From contig JAIQFN010000002.1 in the NCBI GenBank assembly GCA_020073265.1, positions 62,001 through 126,000 on the forward strand: a stretch of 64,000 bases of DNA, read 5' to 3'. The stretch's first letter is position 1. Each line of letters begins with the position of its first letter. The position numbers and the translations under genes are program-made. The notes under the pieces are model-generated. The model worked only from the letters and a program-made list of their open reading frames with translations. It had not been told where the DNA came from and searched no databases. Shown here piece after piece: positions 49,375 through 57,883 of the stretch. This DNA comes from Terriglobia bacterium (lineage in GTDB: Bacteria; Acidobacteriota; Terriglobia; Bryobacterales; Bryobacteraceae).

Positions 49375-50529
49375 TTAAGCGCCTCCCGCCGCCGGCCGGC
49401 TATGCAGTGCCATCCCAGGGCCGCCCGCGGCGAAGAATGCCGGAAGCTGGGGAACACGCAGCCCGCGCTGAACCGACGACCGCTCCGGGAACGACAGCCG
49501 CACCGTTTGCACGTCCGCGGTCTGATTCCACTCCTCCAGAAAGCCCAGGGCGCCGGACGTCAACCGGGCGTCGTTCCAGTATTCGGTGGCATTGCCCTGC
49601 AGATAGAGCGTGAACATGGGACCGAAGATATCCATTCGCACGTGCAGCACCCTATCGTTGCTAGAGAGGATGAGCACCTTTTCGGTGTGGCCGCTTTCCA
49701 ACCAGTTGTATACGGTGAAGTACTCCAAGCCGACCGCCGGAGACGAGCCGGGCCTAACCACCTTCAACTGCATGGCGTAGTAGTTTCCCAAGTCCTTGGC
49801 GCGGAACACCCACCCGACGCCCTGGTCGTCGACCTTCCAATTGAATTCCAGCCGGCCATCGTGAGCCGTGAGGGCGGGACGGTAGAGAATGAGTTGTCGC
49901 GCGCTTTTGACGCCCGGATCTCCCTGGACCGCCGCCTGGCGCATCCAGTCTCCGCCGTTGATGGAGGTGTCCACTTGGGTCCCGGCGGAACGCGACGCAC
50001 GCTGCCACACCGGAACGGCTATCGCTGCCAACGCCAGCACGCCGAGGCAGAGTTTGAAACTGGACGATTTTCGAAACGGAGTGGAGCCGGTGTATAAGTT
50101 GGGCGCGTTCTGAGGTTCCGGAGGCGCGGGAGGCCGCCGCGGAGTGGCAGGAGGCGCGATGGCGCTGGTCAGCTTGGCTTTCTTGCCTGGCCGAACCATT
50201 TTCGGAACGACCATCTCCCATTGGAATGCGCCGCCGTGCCGGATGTTCTTCCCCTCGGCCTGCAGCACCTGGTCGGCGTAGATCCTCGCGGCTGGCAGCG
50301 ATGCCGGGGCGGGGGTTAAGTCGGGCTTGGGTCCCGCCAGCGCGGGTTTCGCCGCCCGCTCGTTCATGGGGATCAAACTGGTGACTGCTCGCGGCGGGTC
50401 AACTGGGGCGGACAAGAGCGACCAGGTAACCGAAAAGCGGAAGGCGGTTGCTTCGGATTCGGCGGCGGTGGCCGGCGCGATGGCCGTGGCTTGCCGAGGA
50501 TCAACGAAGCTGCTCTCTGCTTGCGCCAT
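49375..50529 (-). CDS. Membrane protein with jelly-roll-like C-terminal domain, paralogue of 31255-33687
   Basis: A 384-residue protein: a cytoplasmic Pro/Ala-rich N-terminal part, a transmembrane helix at about 158-176 and a C-terminal domain (about 190-360). That domain matches the C-terminus of the 810-residue protein in order and spacing: RQLILYRPALTAHDGRLEF, VGWVFRAKDLGNYYAMQL and EYWNDARLTSGALGFLEE. No zinc finger is present, unlike the first copy. It is the first gene of a tight three-gene operon and has a good minus-strand promoter (50613-50642). Function unknown. Confidence 0.72.
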   Translation of the reverse strand: MAQAESSFVDPRQATAIAPATAAESEATAFRFSVTWSLLSAPVDPPRAVTSLIPMNERAAKPALAGPKPDLTPAPASLPAARIYADQVLQAEGKNIRHGGAFQWEMVVPKMVRPGKKAKLTSAIAPPATPRRPPAPPEPQNAPNLYTGSTPFRKSSSFKLCLGVLALAAIAVPVWQRASRSAGTQVDTSINGGDWMRQAAVQGDPGVKSARQLILYRPALTAHDGRLEFNWKVDDQGVGWVFRAKDLGNYYAMQLKVVRPGSSPAVGLEYFTVYNWLESGHTEKVLILSSNDRVLHVRMDIFGPMFTLYLQGNATEYWNDARLTSGALGFLEEWNQTADVQTVRLSFPERSSVQRGLRVPQLPAFFAAGGPGMALHSRPAAGGA

Positions 50530-50604
50530 GCCGACCTGACCAACAGTTCATGGGTCGCGTCTCCTCGAATCGAGTTCGAGGACGCCAGGGGGAGATACCA
50601 CGAG

Positions 50605-50643
50605 CTTGACAACTTATACCCAATATCATGGGTGGTTGTCAAG
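50605..50643. promoter_or_regulatory. Perfect inverted repeat over the promoter of the second module
   Basis: CTTGACAAC (50605-50613) and GTTGTCAAG (50635-50643), 21 nt apart. It overlaps both promoter hexamers of the minus-strand operon, so it looks like an operator. Its spacing differs from the HspR operator type. Confidence 0.55.
50613..50642 (-). promoter_or_regulatory. Sigma-70 promoter for the 50529-47080 operon
   Basis: On the minus strand, TTGACA (50642-50637), an 18-nt spacer and TATAAG (50618-50613), about 80 nt before the start codon at 50529. Confidence 0.65.
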
Positions 50644-50657
50644 GCTAGTGCCATATC

Positions 50658-50686
50658 TTGAGCTTCGCACGGAGTTCCGGTATAAT
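50658..50686 (+). promoter_or_regulatory. Sigma-70 promoter for the 144-residue gene
   Basis: TTGAGC (50658-50663), a 17-nt spacer and a consensus TATAAT (50681-50686), 46 nt before the ATG at 50733. Confidence 0.75.
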
Positions 50687-50732
50687 CCATCTGGTCGGTT
50701 GTCTGCTAAAACACTCTCCTAAGGAGGTTGGC

Positions 50733-51167
50733 ATGGCTTCCAGCAGGACCCCGTCAACGAGGCCTTCGCCGAACATTTCAACGGCTGCGGCCAAGACACG
50801 GTCCGTCATTCGAGACCTGCAAACCAGGCTTACCGAGGCCGGGCATCCCGGGCCCGGCGTGCATCTCGCACCCGCCGAACGGCAGGAAAGCGAAGAAGAA
50901 CTCGAGCGGCAACTGCAGGCGTACTTTGCGCGCTCGGTTGGCTCTGGCGGAACCAGTGCCGGCTCGCGGACGCGAATTCTGGATGAGTTGCGCAGCCGCG
51001 TGATCGATGGCGTGGTGGACCGCATCCTCAATGAGTGGGCGGGTAGTCAACCCGACGCGCCGGCGGCCGCCGGACTGCGCGATGAAGTGATGGAGCGCCT
51101 GATCGAGCGAGTGCTCCAGCAGTTGCGCGCCAGCAACGGAACCCTCCAGACCGCGCTGCCTTCCTAA
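50733..51167 (+). CDS. Hypothetical protein upstream of dnaK
   Basis: A 144-residue soluble protein: a Ser/Thr/Pro-rich N-terminal tail, a middle with short helices (EESEEELERQLQAYF-type), and a C-terminal part, SRVIDGVVDRILNEW and EVMERLIERVLQQLRA, of two similar amphipathic helices. No known domain. The start has a strong AAGGAGG 5 nt upstream and the gene its own consensus promoter, so it should be well expressed. It lies between divergent module genes and dnaK. The function is not known. Confidence 0.68.
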   Translation: MASSRTPSTRPSPNISTAAAKTRSVIRDLQTRLTEAGHPGPGVHLAPAERQESEEELERQLQAYFARSVGSGGTSAGSRTRILDELRSRVIDGVVDRILNEWAGSQPDAPAAAGLRDEVMERLIERVLQQLRASNGTLQTALPS

Positions 51168-51220
51168 GAGTAGCCAGATGTGCAGTCTAGGCAGGACCTC
51201 TCCGTAAGGTCCGAATCAGA

Positions 51221-51241
51221 CTTGACAATAAGGCACTAAAG
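51221..51241. promoter_or_regulatory. Candidate HspR operator (HAIR-like) at dnaK promoter
   Basis: CTTGACA-N7-ACTAAAG at 51221-51241, compared with the HAIR consensus CTTGAGT-N7-ACTCAAG: 11 of 14 half-site bases match and the 7-nt spacing is exact. It covers the -35 hexamer of dnaK, fitting repression by the HspR encoded at 54503. Confidence 0.6.
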
Positions 51242-51250
51242 TTTAATAAT
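51222..51250 (+). promoter_or_regulatory. Sigma-70 promoter of dnaK
   Basis: TTGACA (51222-51227), a 17-nt spacer and AATAAT (51245-51250), about 50 nt before the dnaK ATG; ribosome binding site GGAGG lies at about 51287. Confidence 0.75.
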
Positions 51251-51301
51251 GTACTTAGGCTAAATAGGACCCGGTTGTGTAACCCGGAGGATTGAGGCAA
51301 G

Positions 51302-53218
51302 ATGAGCAAAATCATAGGAATAGACTTGGGAACGACCAATTCGGTCGTGTCGGTGATGGAGGGAGGTCAGGCCGTTGTCATTCCCAACCAGGAAGGCGGC
51401 CGCACGACGCCCTCGGTGGTCGGCTTCACCAAGAGTGGCGAGCGGTTGGTGGGCCAAGTCGCCAAGCGGCAGTCCGTGACCAACCCGGAAAACACGGTGT
51501 ATTCGATCAAGCGCTTCATGGGGCGCCGCTTCAACGAAGTCTCGGAAGAGATGAAGCTGGTCCCGTACAAGGTGGTGGCCGGCGAGAACAGCGACGCGCG
51601 GGTGGAGATCAACGGGAAGCGCTATTCGCCGCCCGAAATCTCGGCCATGATTCTCGGCAAGCTGAAGGAAGCGGCTGAGGCGTACCTGGGCGAGAAAGTG
51701 ACCAAGGCCGTGATCACGGTACCGGCCTACTTTAACGATTCCCAGCGCCAGGCGACTAAAGACGCGGGCCAGATCGCGGGCCTGGAAGTGATGCGAATCA
51801 TCAACGAGCCGACTGCGGCGGCGCTGGCCTACGGGCTGGACAAGAAGAAGAACGAGACCATCGCGGTGTACGATTTCGGCGGCGGCACGTTCGACATTTC
51901 GATTCTGGAAGTGGGCGACGGCGTGGTGGAAGTGAAGTCCACCAACGGCGACACGCACCTGGGCGGCGACAACATCGACCAGCGCATCATCGACTGGCTG
52001 ATCCAGGAGTTCAAGAAAGAAACCGGCGTGGACGTGTCCAAGGATCAGATGGCGCTACAGCGGCTGAAGGAAGCCGCCGAGAAGGCCAAGATCGAGCTTT
52101 CGACGGTGCTCGAGACGGAGCTCAACCTGCCGTTCCTGACGGCGGACGCGAGCGGCCCCAAGCACATGAACGTGAAGCTGACGCGGGCGCGGCTGGAGCA
52201 GATGGTGGCTGATATTCTGGATCGCGCCACCGGTCCGTGCAAGCAGGCCCTGGCGGACGCGGGCGTGACGCCGGCGCAGATCGACGAAGTGGTGCTGGTG
52301 GGCGGCTCGACGCGCATGCCCAAGGTGCAGCAGCAGGTGCGCGATCTGTTCGGCAAGGAACCCAACAAGAGCGTCAACCCGGATGAAGTGGTGGCGGTGG
52401 GCGCGGCGGTGCAGGGTGGCGTGCTGGGCGGCGAAGTGAAGGACGTGCTGCTGCTGGACGTGACGCCGCTTTCGCTCGGCATCGAGACGCTGGGTGGAGT
52501 GTTCACGCGCCTGATCGAGCGCAACACCACGATTCCGACGCGCAAGAGCGAGATCTTCTCCACCGCGTCGGACAGTCAGACTTCGGTGGAGATCAAGGTG
52601 TATCAGGGCGAGCGCGCCATGGCGGCCGACAACAAGCTACTGGGTGTGTTCCAACTGGTGGGCATTCCTCCGGCCCCGCGCGGAATTCCGCAGGTGGAAG
52701 TGACCTTCGACATCGACGCCAACGGAATCCTGAACGTGACCGCCAAGGACAAGGCCACCAACAACGAACAGAAGATCACCATCACTTCTTCCTCTGGCTT
52801 GAGCAAGGAAGAGGTGGAGAAGATGGCCAAAGACGCCGACGCGCACACCTCCGACGACCGCAAGAAGAAGGAAGAGATCGAATCGCGCAACCGGGCCGAT
52901 GCGATGGTTTACAACATCGAAAAGATGCTGAAGGAGCATCGCGAAAAAGTCAGCGCGGCCGACGCCAAGGCGGTGGAGGATGCGCTCGAAGAGACCAAGA
53001 AGGCCATGCAGGAGGGCGGCATCGACCGCATCAACCAGGCTACGTCCAAGCTGGAAACGGCCAGCCACAAACTGGCCGAGGCGATGTACAAGGCGTCCAG
53101 CCAGCCTTCCGGCGCGCAAGGCGCACCAGGCGGTGACGGCCAGGCGCCGGGCGGCGAAGCCAAGCCGAAAGACAACGTCGTGGATGCGGAATTCGTCGAC
53201 GTGGAAGATAAGAAGTAA
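51302..53218 (+). CDS. dnaK: Chaperone DnaK (Hsp70)
   Basis: A 638-residue Hsp70. The ATPase domain begins [17 protein letters not shown] and has [20 protein letters not shown] and [18 protein letters not shown]; the substrate-binding domain has [20 protein letters not shown] and the C-terminal lid ends with a Gln/Ala/Gly-rich tail and acidic [11 protein letters not shown]. The start is supported by GGAGG about 10 nt upstream. It refolds proteins with DnaJ and GrpE; grpE is not next to it, unlike the actinobacterial dnaK-grpE-dnaJ-hspR order. Followed by dnaJ, with a stem-loop in between. Confidence 0.97.
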   Translation: MSKIIGIDLGTTNSVVSVMEGGQAVVIPNQEGGRTTPSVVGFTKSGERLVGQVAKRQSVTNPENTVYSIKRFMGRRFNEVSEEMKLVPYKVVAGENSDARVEINGKRYSPPEISAMILGKLKEAAEAYLGEKVTKAVITVPAYFNDSQRQATKDAGQIAGLEVMRIINEPTAAALAYGLDKKKNETIAVYDFGGGTFDISILEVGDGVVEVKSTNGDTHLGGDNIDQRIIDWLIQEFKKETGVDVSKDQMALQRLKEAAEKAKIELSTVLETELNLPFLTADASGPKHMNVKLTRARLEQMVADILDRATGPCKQALADAGVTPAQIDEVVLVGGSTRMPKVQQQVRDLFGKEPNKSVNPDEVVAVGAAVQGGVLGGEVKDVLLLDVTPLSLGIETLGGVFTRLIERNTTIPTRKSEIFSTASDSQTSVEIKVYQGERAMAADNKLLGVFQLVGIPPAPRGIPQVEVTFDIDANGILNVTAKDKATNNEQKITITSSSGLSKEEVEKMAKDADAHTSDDRKKKEEIESRNRADAMVYNIEKMLKEHREKVSAADAKAVEDALEETKKAMQEGGIDRINQATSKLETASHKLAEAMYKASSQPSGAQGAPGGDGQAPGGEAKPKDNVVDAEFVDVEDKK

Positions 53219-53229
53219 GCAACGCGTTA

Positions 53230-53307
53230 GTTTCTCGTTTCTGGTTTCTCGTTTCTAGTTGCCGGCACCGGCAGCCAACGAGGAACTAGAAACGAGCAAC
53301 GAGAAAC
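53230..53307 (+). other. Stem-loop in dnaK-dnaJ spacer
   Basis: A 13-bp perfect stem (53248-53260 with 53284-53296) is extended by a second 10-bp block (53230-53239 with 53298-53307). The loop has its own GCCGG/CCGGC. It ends 6 nt before the dnaJ ATG, so it could hide the start of translation or process the message. Confidence 0.55.
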
Positions 53308-53312
53308 TTTTT

Positions 53313-54485
53313 ATGCCAGCCGCACACAAAGAGGACTACTACGGCACGCTGGGCGTCTCGCGCGATGCGAAGGCGGACGATATCCGGAAGTCGTATCGCA
53401 AGCTGGCTCGCAAGTATCATCCCGATTTGAATCCCGGCGACAAGGCCGCCGAAGACCGCTTCAAGAAGGTTCAGGAAGCTTATGACGTTCTGAGCGACGC
53501 CAAGAAGCGCCAGGTCTACGATCAATACGGATTCTATTCAGACAATATTCCTCCGGGCGGACCCGGTGCCGGCGCCGGCGAACACGGTCCGGGGATGGGG
53601 TTCGGTGGCTTCGATTTTTCGGATTTCGTGAATCGGAGCGGCGCGGGTCACGCCGGTGGTGGGGTGGGAGGCGCCGGGTTCCGCGACATCTTCAGTCAAT
53701 TCTTCGGAGGCGGCCGGGGCGAGCACCCCGCTTCCGTTCCCGAAAAAGGCTCGGACCTCGAATATGGCCTGAACGTCGATTTTTGGGAGTCCATCCGCGG
53801 AACCCAGGCGCGGCTCAACGTGGTCCGCCAGGAAGTGTGTGAGACTTGCGGGGGCAGCGGCGCGGCGGGCAGCTCCTCGACGGTGTGTCCGGAGTGCGAT
53901 GGTAGCGGCAACGTCACTCAAATGGCCGGCGCGATGAAATTCAGCCTCACCTGCCCGCGCTGCGATGGCAAGGGACGGCTGCGGAACGTGTGTCCCACCT
54001 GCCATGGCGACGGGCGGCTTTCCAAGCGGGACGTGGTGGAGGTTCGGATTCCTCCGGGCGTCCAAGCCGGCTCCCGGCTGCGCGTGGCGGGAAAGGGCAA
54101 CGCCGGGAGAAACGGCGCCGCTTCGGGCGATTTGTACATTACGGTGCGCGTGGAGTCGCATCCGTTCTTTCGGCGCGAGGGCGACGACATCCACATTCAG
54201 GTGCCCGTGACGGTGGCCGAGGCGGGATTGGGGGCCAAGATCGAAGTTCCCACCATCGACGGGCGCGCCCTGCTGAAGGTGCCGCAAGGAACCCAGAATC
54301 TGCAAAAGTTCCGCTTGCGCGAAAAAGGCGTCATGAACTCGCGGCTGAACAAGCGCGGCGACGAGATCGTCGAGGTGGTGATGCAGGCGCCCAAGGTGCA
54401 CGACGAACGCACCAAGGAGCTGCTGCGGGAGTTGGGGCAACTTAGCACCGAAGATCCGCGCCAGGAAATGTGGAGCAAGGTGTGA
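53313..54485 (+). CDS. dnaJ: Chaperone DnaJ (Hsp40)
   Basis: A 390-residue type I Hsp40. The J domain (residues about 7-75) has [10 protein letters not shown] with the HPD motif, followed by a Gly/Phe/His-rich linker and four zinc-finger repeats: [24 protein letters not shown] and CPTCHGDG. The C-terminal domain carries [20 protein letters not shown] and a final [13 protein letters not shown]. It stimulates DnaK ATPase. The start is [10 protein letters not shown] at 53313, where DnaJ homology begins; no strong ribosome binding site is near it, and the spacer hairpin lies close. Co-transcribed with dnaK and hspR. Confidence 0.96.
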   Translation: MPAAHKEDYYGTLGVSRDAKADDIRKSYRKLARKYHPDLNPGDKAAEDRFKKVQEAYDVLSDAKKRQVYDQYGFYSDNIPPGGPGAGAGEHGPGMGFGGFDFSDFVNRSGAGHAGGGVGGAGFRDIFSQFFGGGRGEHPASVPEKGSDLEYGLNVDFWESIRGTQARLNVVRQEVCETCGGSGAAGSSSTVCPECDGSGNVTQMAGAMKFSLTCPRCDGKGRLRNVCPTCHGDGRLSKRDVVEVRIPPGVQAGSRLRVAGKGNAGRNGAASGDLYITVRVESHPFFRREGDDIHIQVPVTVAEAGLGAKIEVPTIDGRALLKVPQGTQNLQKFRLREKGVMNSRLNKRGDEIVEVVMQAPKVHDERTKELLRELGQLSTEDPRQEMWSKV

Positions 54486-54502
54486 AGAAGAAGGCGTAGC
54501 GT

Positions 54503-54952
54503 ATGGCCAAAGCAAGATCCAAAGCCGCGTACATGATCTCGGCCGTCGCCGAGCAGTACCAGATTCATCCGCAAACGCTGCGGCTCTACGAGCGCGAGGG
54601 ACTGCTCGCGCCGTCGCGCAGCGAAGGCAACACGCGCCTCTATACCGACGACGATCTGGAACGGCTGGAAGTAATTCTCAAGCTGACGCGCGACCTGGGA
54701 GTGAACCTGGCGGGCGTCGAAATTATTCTGAACATGCGCGAGAAGATGGCGGCCATGCAGGGACAGATCGAGGAATTCGTCGCCACGCTCAATCAGGAGC
54801 TGGCCACGCGGGCGCGAACCTCAGCGGGGGAACCCAAGCGCTCGCTGATCCCGGTCATCCAGATGAATACGCCGCTAGCCAGCCGCGAATCCGGCGGGCC
54901 AAGCAAAGAACCAAAGAACCAACGAACCAAGGAACGAAAAAGCGAACGCTAA
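54503..54952 (+). CDS. hspR: MerR-family heat-shock regulator HspR
   Basis: A 149-residue MerR-type repressor with an N-terminal winged helix, YMISAVAEQYQIHPQTLRLYER-type (about 10-32), EGLLAPSRSEGNTRLYTDDDL and GVNLAGVEIILNM. HspR binds HAIR operators and represses heat-shock genes, with DnaK as co-repressor in actinobacteria. Here it follows dnaJ by 17 nt, so it would form an autoregulatory loop with the site at 51221. Its last residues (from about 133, SKEPKNQRTKER) are encoded by an octamer tandem repeat (54902-54933), so the tail is of recent origin and unlike the family. Confidence 0.9.
   Translation: MAKARSKAAYMISAVAEQYQIHPQTLRLYEREGLLAPSRSEGNTRLYTDDDLERLEVILKLTRDLGVNLAGVEIILNMREKMAAMQGQIEEFVATLNQELATRARTSAGEPKRSLIPVIQMNTPLASRESGGPSKEPKNQRTKERKSER
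54902..54933. repeat. Octamer tandem repeat within hspR tail
   Basis: Four units AGCAAAGA, ACCAAAGA, ACCAACGA and ACCAAGGA, the same unit as at 493-540. They are translated as the Lys/Gln-rich end of HspR. Confidence 0.8.
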
Positions 54953-54964
54953 AGACTGCCCGCC

Positions 54965-55031
54965 ACCGGCTTTTCAGCCGGCGATACAAGAGCCGCTTGA
55001 AGGCGGCTGCAGCCACGATTGGCTGCCCCAC
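54965..55031. repeat. REP-like hairpin repeat, copy 3
   Basis: Three hairpins in series: CCGGCT/AGCCGG, AGCCGC/GCGGCT and GCAGCC/GGCTGC, ending GGCTGCCCCACGACTA. It sits between the convergent hspR and lipoprotein genes and could act as a terminator for either. Confidence 0.7.
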
Positions 55032-55033
55032 GA

Positions 55034-55654
55034 CTAGTGAGCTTTTTCCAGGTACTTTCCCAACGTGGCATCCACGAAGACGGAATAGTCGCTCGAGGAC
55101 GCGGACTCACCCCAAATCACGCGCCAGGCTAAATCGGGAAAACGGCTGGTCTGTTCGAGCACGTATGAGATCGGCATGTCCGGATGCTTCTTGATGTAGT
55201 CCTGACTTTTGGCGGCGGCGATGTCGTAAGCCTGATCCGAATCGGTCTTGATGGCCGCGATGGAGAATGGGAAGCCCGCTCCTCGAGGTCCGGAGTAGGA
55301 TTCCTCGAGTCCCGCGAAAACTCCCTCATGCAGGTTGCCCTCGGCTTCGATTGCGGAGTAGGTATAGGTGCGGGACTTCCCCTTGGAAACCGAAACCAGG
55401 ATGGCTTCCCAAGCGCCGGCCGTGCCTTTTTCAGACTTGACCTGGGAGAGATGGATGCTTCGAAGCAGCAGTGGCTGGGCGTCCGGAGACCAGCCGCGCG
55501 CCTGCGGATAGATTCTTTGAAAGGCCTGGCGGCCCGTGAGCGCCTGGGGCGGTTTCTCGGGCCCCTTCGCCTTTTCCACTTTGGCGGGTTCAGAGCAGGC
55601 GCCGAGCAACAGGCAGAGCAGCAGGACCGGGGAGAGCCGATGGGGATGCGACAT
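55034..55654 (-). CDS. Putative lipoprotein
   Basis: A 206-residue protein with a lipoprotein signal: MSHPHRLSPVLLLCLLLGAC with lipobox LGAC, so Cys20 is lipidated. The mature domain is not recognised; it has QAFQRIYPQARGWSPDA near its start and VSKGKSRTYTYSAIEAEG in the middle. Start 55654 is preferred for its distance (11 nt) from GGGGAG; ATG 55663 and 55678 are in frame. Probably in the periplasm or anchored to the outer membrane. Function unknown. Confidence 0.75.
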   Translation of the reverse strand: MSHPHRLSPVLLLCLLLGACSEPAKVEKAKGPEKPPQALTGRQAFQRIYPQARGWSPDAQPLLLRSIHLSQVKSEKGTAGAWEAILVSVSKGKSRTYTYSAIEAEGNLHEGVFAGLEESYSGPRGAGFPFSIAAIKTDSDQAYDIAAAKSQDYIKKHPDMPISYVLEQTSRFPDLAWRVIWGESASSSDYSVFVDATLGKYLEKAH

Positions 55655-55755
55655 CAATATCATTCTCCCCAAAATCATTCCGGCGCGGCGCTAAAGGCAC
55701 ACAAACGGACTTTGCCGAACGGGTCTATAATGATGGACGACTGACGGGGGGTCTT

Positions 55756-56988
55756 ATGACCGTTCATTCACTTCTGTGCGGCTCGCTGGCGTTGGCTTTG
55801 AGTATCGGCGCGTTCGCGCAGGGCCGGGGAGCGCCGGCGCCATCCACGCCGACGGCTCCGTCGCCAACGGCGCCGACACCGACCAATCCGGGTACGAACC
55901 CCAACGGAAACTTCCCCAGCACGTTTCCAGGCGCTCAACCCAATACCTCTCCGGACATAATGCAGCGTCCGGTGTTCTTGTCGGGGAAAGTGGTCATGGA
56001 CGATGGAACGCCGCCTCCGGACCCGGTAACGATTCAGATCGTTTGCCGCGGCATACCGCGCGCGGTAGCTTACACCGACGGCAAGGGAAACTTCAACGTG
56101 GATTTGAGCAACCGCAACCACGCGGTATTCGCCGACGCCTCGGAACCAACCAGCGATCAGGCTTTTTCAGCCAACAACAATTTGGTGAACTCGCGCGGTG
56201 TGTGCCCCGGCGAAAGCAACTTCCTGGGGACCGAGATTCAGGCCTATCTGGCGGGCTATCGTTCGGACACGGTGAACCTGGGCCTGCGCCGGTCGCTGGA
56301 TAATCCGGATATCGGCACGCTGGTGCTGCATCGTTTGTCGAACGTGGAAGGACTCACCATCAGCGCCACCAGCGCGCTGGCTCCGAAGGACGCCAAGAAG
56401 GCGCTCGAAAAAGGGCGCGACGAAGCCCGCAAGAAAAAATTACCGGACGCGGAGAAAGAATTCCAGAAGGCCGTCACCATTTACCCGAAGTACGCCGCGG
56501 CCTGGCTGGAACTGGGCAACCTCCAGCTAGAGCAGAAGGATGTAGAGGGAGCGCGCAACTCCTACGCTCAGGCGCTGGCGGCGGATCCCAAGTTTGTGAA
56601 TCCATACTTGCAGCTTGCGACGATTTCGGCCCACGAGCTGAAATGGCAGGACGTGCTGGACGACACCGAGCGGCTGCTGCGGCTCGATCCGGTGGACTTC
56701 CCGCAGGCCTGGATGTTCAATGCGTTCGCCAACTACAGTCTTCGCAAGATGGATGCGGCGGAAAAGAGCGCGCGCGAAGGACTCTCGCACGATCCCAACC
56801 ACCGTTTCCCGGGGATGAGCCACCTGCTGGGTGTGCTGCTGGCGATGAAGCAGGACTATACCGCTTCCGCCCAGAACCTGCGCGACTACCTGCGCTATGC
56901 GCCCCACGCTAACGATCTCGAGGAGGTCAAGAAGGAACTGGCCGAAGTCGAGAGGGTGGCCGCGGTGCCGCCGGCCAAGACGCAGTAA
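55756..56988 (+). CDS. Secreted protein with carboxypeptidase-regulatory-like and TPR domains
   Basis: A 410-residue protein: signal peptide (MTVHSLLCGSLALALSIGAFA), Pro/Thr/Asn-rich linker, then a CarboxypepD_reg-like beta domain (FLSGKVVMDDGTPPPDPVTI, CRGIPRAVAYTDGKGNFNVD) and at least three C-terminal TPR repeats (LPDAEKEFQKAVTIYPKYAA and onward). Such proteins are frequent in Acidobacteriota and of unknown role; a surface or periplasmic location is likely. No obvious partner gene. Convergent with the Sfp-type gene, 4 nt between the stops. Confidence 0.8.
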   Translation: MTVHSLLCGSLALALSIGAFAQGRGAPAPSTPTAPSPTAPTPTNPGTNPNGNFPSTFPGAQPNTSPDIMQRPVFLSGKVVMDDGTPPPDPVTIQIVCRGIPRAVAYTDGKGNFNVDLSNRNHAVFADASEPTSDQAFSANNNLVNSRGVCPGESNFLGTEIQAYLAGYRSDTVNLGLRRSLDNPDIGTLVLHRLSNVEGLTISATSALAPKDAKKALEKGRDEARKKKLPDAEKEFQKAVTIYPKYAAAWLELGNLQLEQKDVEGARNSYAQALAADPKFVNPYLQLATISAHELKWQDVLDDTERLLRLDPVDFPQAWMFNAFANYSLRKMDAAEKSAREGLSHDPNHRFPGMSHLLGVLLAMKQDYTASAQNLRDYLRYAPHANDLEEVKKELAEVERVAAVPPAKTQ

Positions 56989-56992
56989 CGCG

Positions 56993-57733
56993 TCACGGCA
57001 TCGCCAGTAAGTCCGCTGGATCAGCCGGCCGAAAAACCGTTAGCGGGCGCTCGGCATCCTGGTACGCGAGCGCCGCGGCGTAATCGGGACCGAAGTCGAG
57101 ATCATGCAGCGTCCAAGCCTTGGCTGCCTTGACGTCGTGCGCTACATGGATGAATCGAGCTGCTTCGCCGGGCCGCAGCTCCACGCGAAAAGCGTCCAGC
57201 GGAACGGATAAACCATCGCCGGTAGCTTTGATGTACGCCTCCTTGCGGGTCCAGCAAAGGAAGAAGGCTCGCTCCTGTTGCCCGGCGGGGAGAGCCAGCA
57301 GATCGCTAGTTTCCTCGGAACAAAAGAAGCGTTGTGCGACATCCTGCAGGTCCGGCAGCGGACGAATCCGTTCGAGGTCCACGCCGAGTTCGCAGCCCGG
57401 CGTGAAGGCGAACACGGCCAGGCCGCCGGAATGCGACGTGTTAAAGCTGACACCTGCCGGCGTCACCAGAGCGGGTTTACCCTTCGGGCCGTACATGAAC
57501 CGGACCTCGGACGGAGCAACGCCCAGGTACCGTCCGAGCAGAATTCGCAGGGCGCCACGCGAAAGGATGAACGACTGCCGCAAGTGCTCAAATCGGAAAC
57601 GGGCCGCGCGCTCCCTCTCGAGGGGTGTGAGAACCTGCGCGAACCGCGCGACGGCCGCGGAGGACGCCTTAGTTCGGACGGGCCAAACGTGAACATCTCT
57701 ACCGGCGAGTTGAAACGAGCACACAGAATCCAT
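56993..57733 (-). CDS. 4'-phosphopantetheinyl transferase, Sfp type
   Basis: A 246-residue enzyme that moves the 4'-phosphopantetheine arm from CoA to carrier-protein serines. Hallmarks are SFNTSHSGG (96-104), GVDLERIR with Asp119 and Glu121 (Mg2+) and WTRKEAYIKATG (161-172) with Glu165 and Lys169. The two-half pseudo-dimer size fits the Sfp group, which usually serves NRPS/PKS or lysine pathways rather than fatty-acid ACP. No PKS or NRPS genes lie here, so the carrier target is unknown. Single gene. Confidence 0.92.
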   Translation of the reverse strand: MDSVCSFQLAGRDVHVWPVRTKASSAAVARFAQVLTPLERERAARFRFEHLRQSFILSRGALRILLGRYLGVAPSEVRFMYGPKGKPALVTPAGVSFNTSHSGGLAVFAFTPGCELGVDLERIRPLPDLQDVAQRFFCSEETSDLLALPAGQQERAFFLCWTRKEAYIKATGDGLSVPLDAFRVELRPGEAARFIHVAHDVKAAKAWTLHDLDFGPDYAAALAYQDAERPLTVFRPADPADLLAMP

Positions 57734-57883
57734 TGGTTCCGGCTACAAAGAATTCATCATAACTAAGGCGGGATGATCCGGCCTGGCGGAAGGACGCGCA
57801 GTACGGCACAGTACCGTTCAAACCTCAAAGTACCTTGTCCGGGTGACATCTAGAGTAAAGACTGGTTACTAGCAGAACTAACT

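Noticed and set aside
50605-50643. HspR HAIR site at the second module promoter
   Set aside because: The CTTGAC half-sites are there, but the 21-nt gap does not fit the 7-nt spacing of HAIR; listed only as a generic operator.
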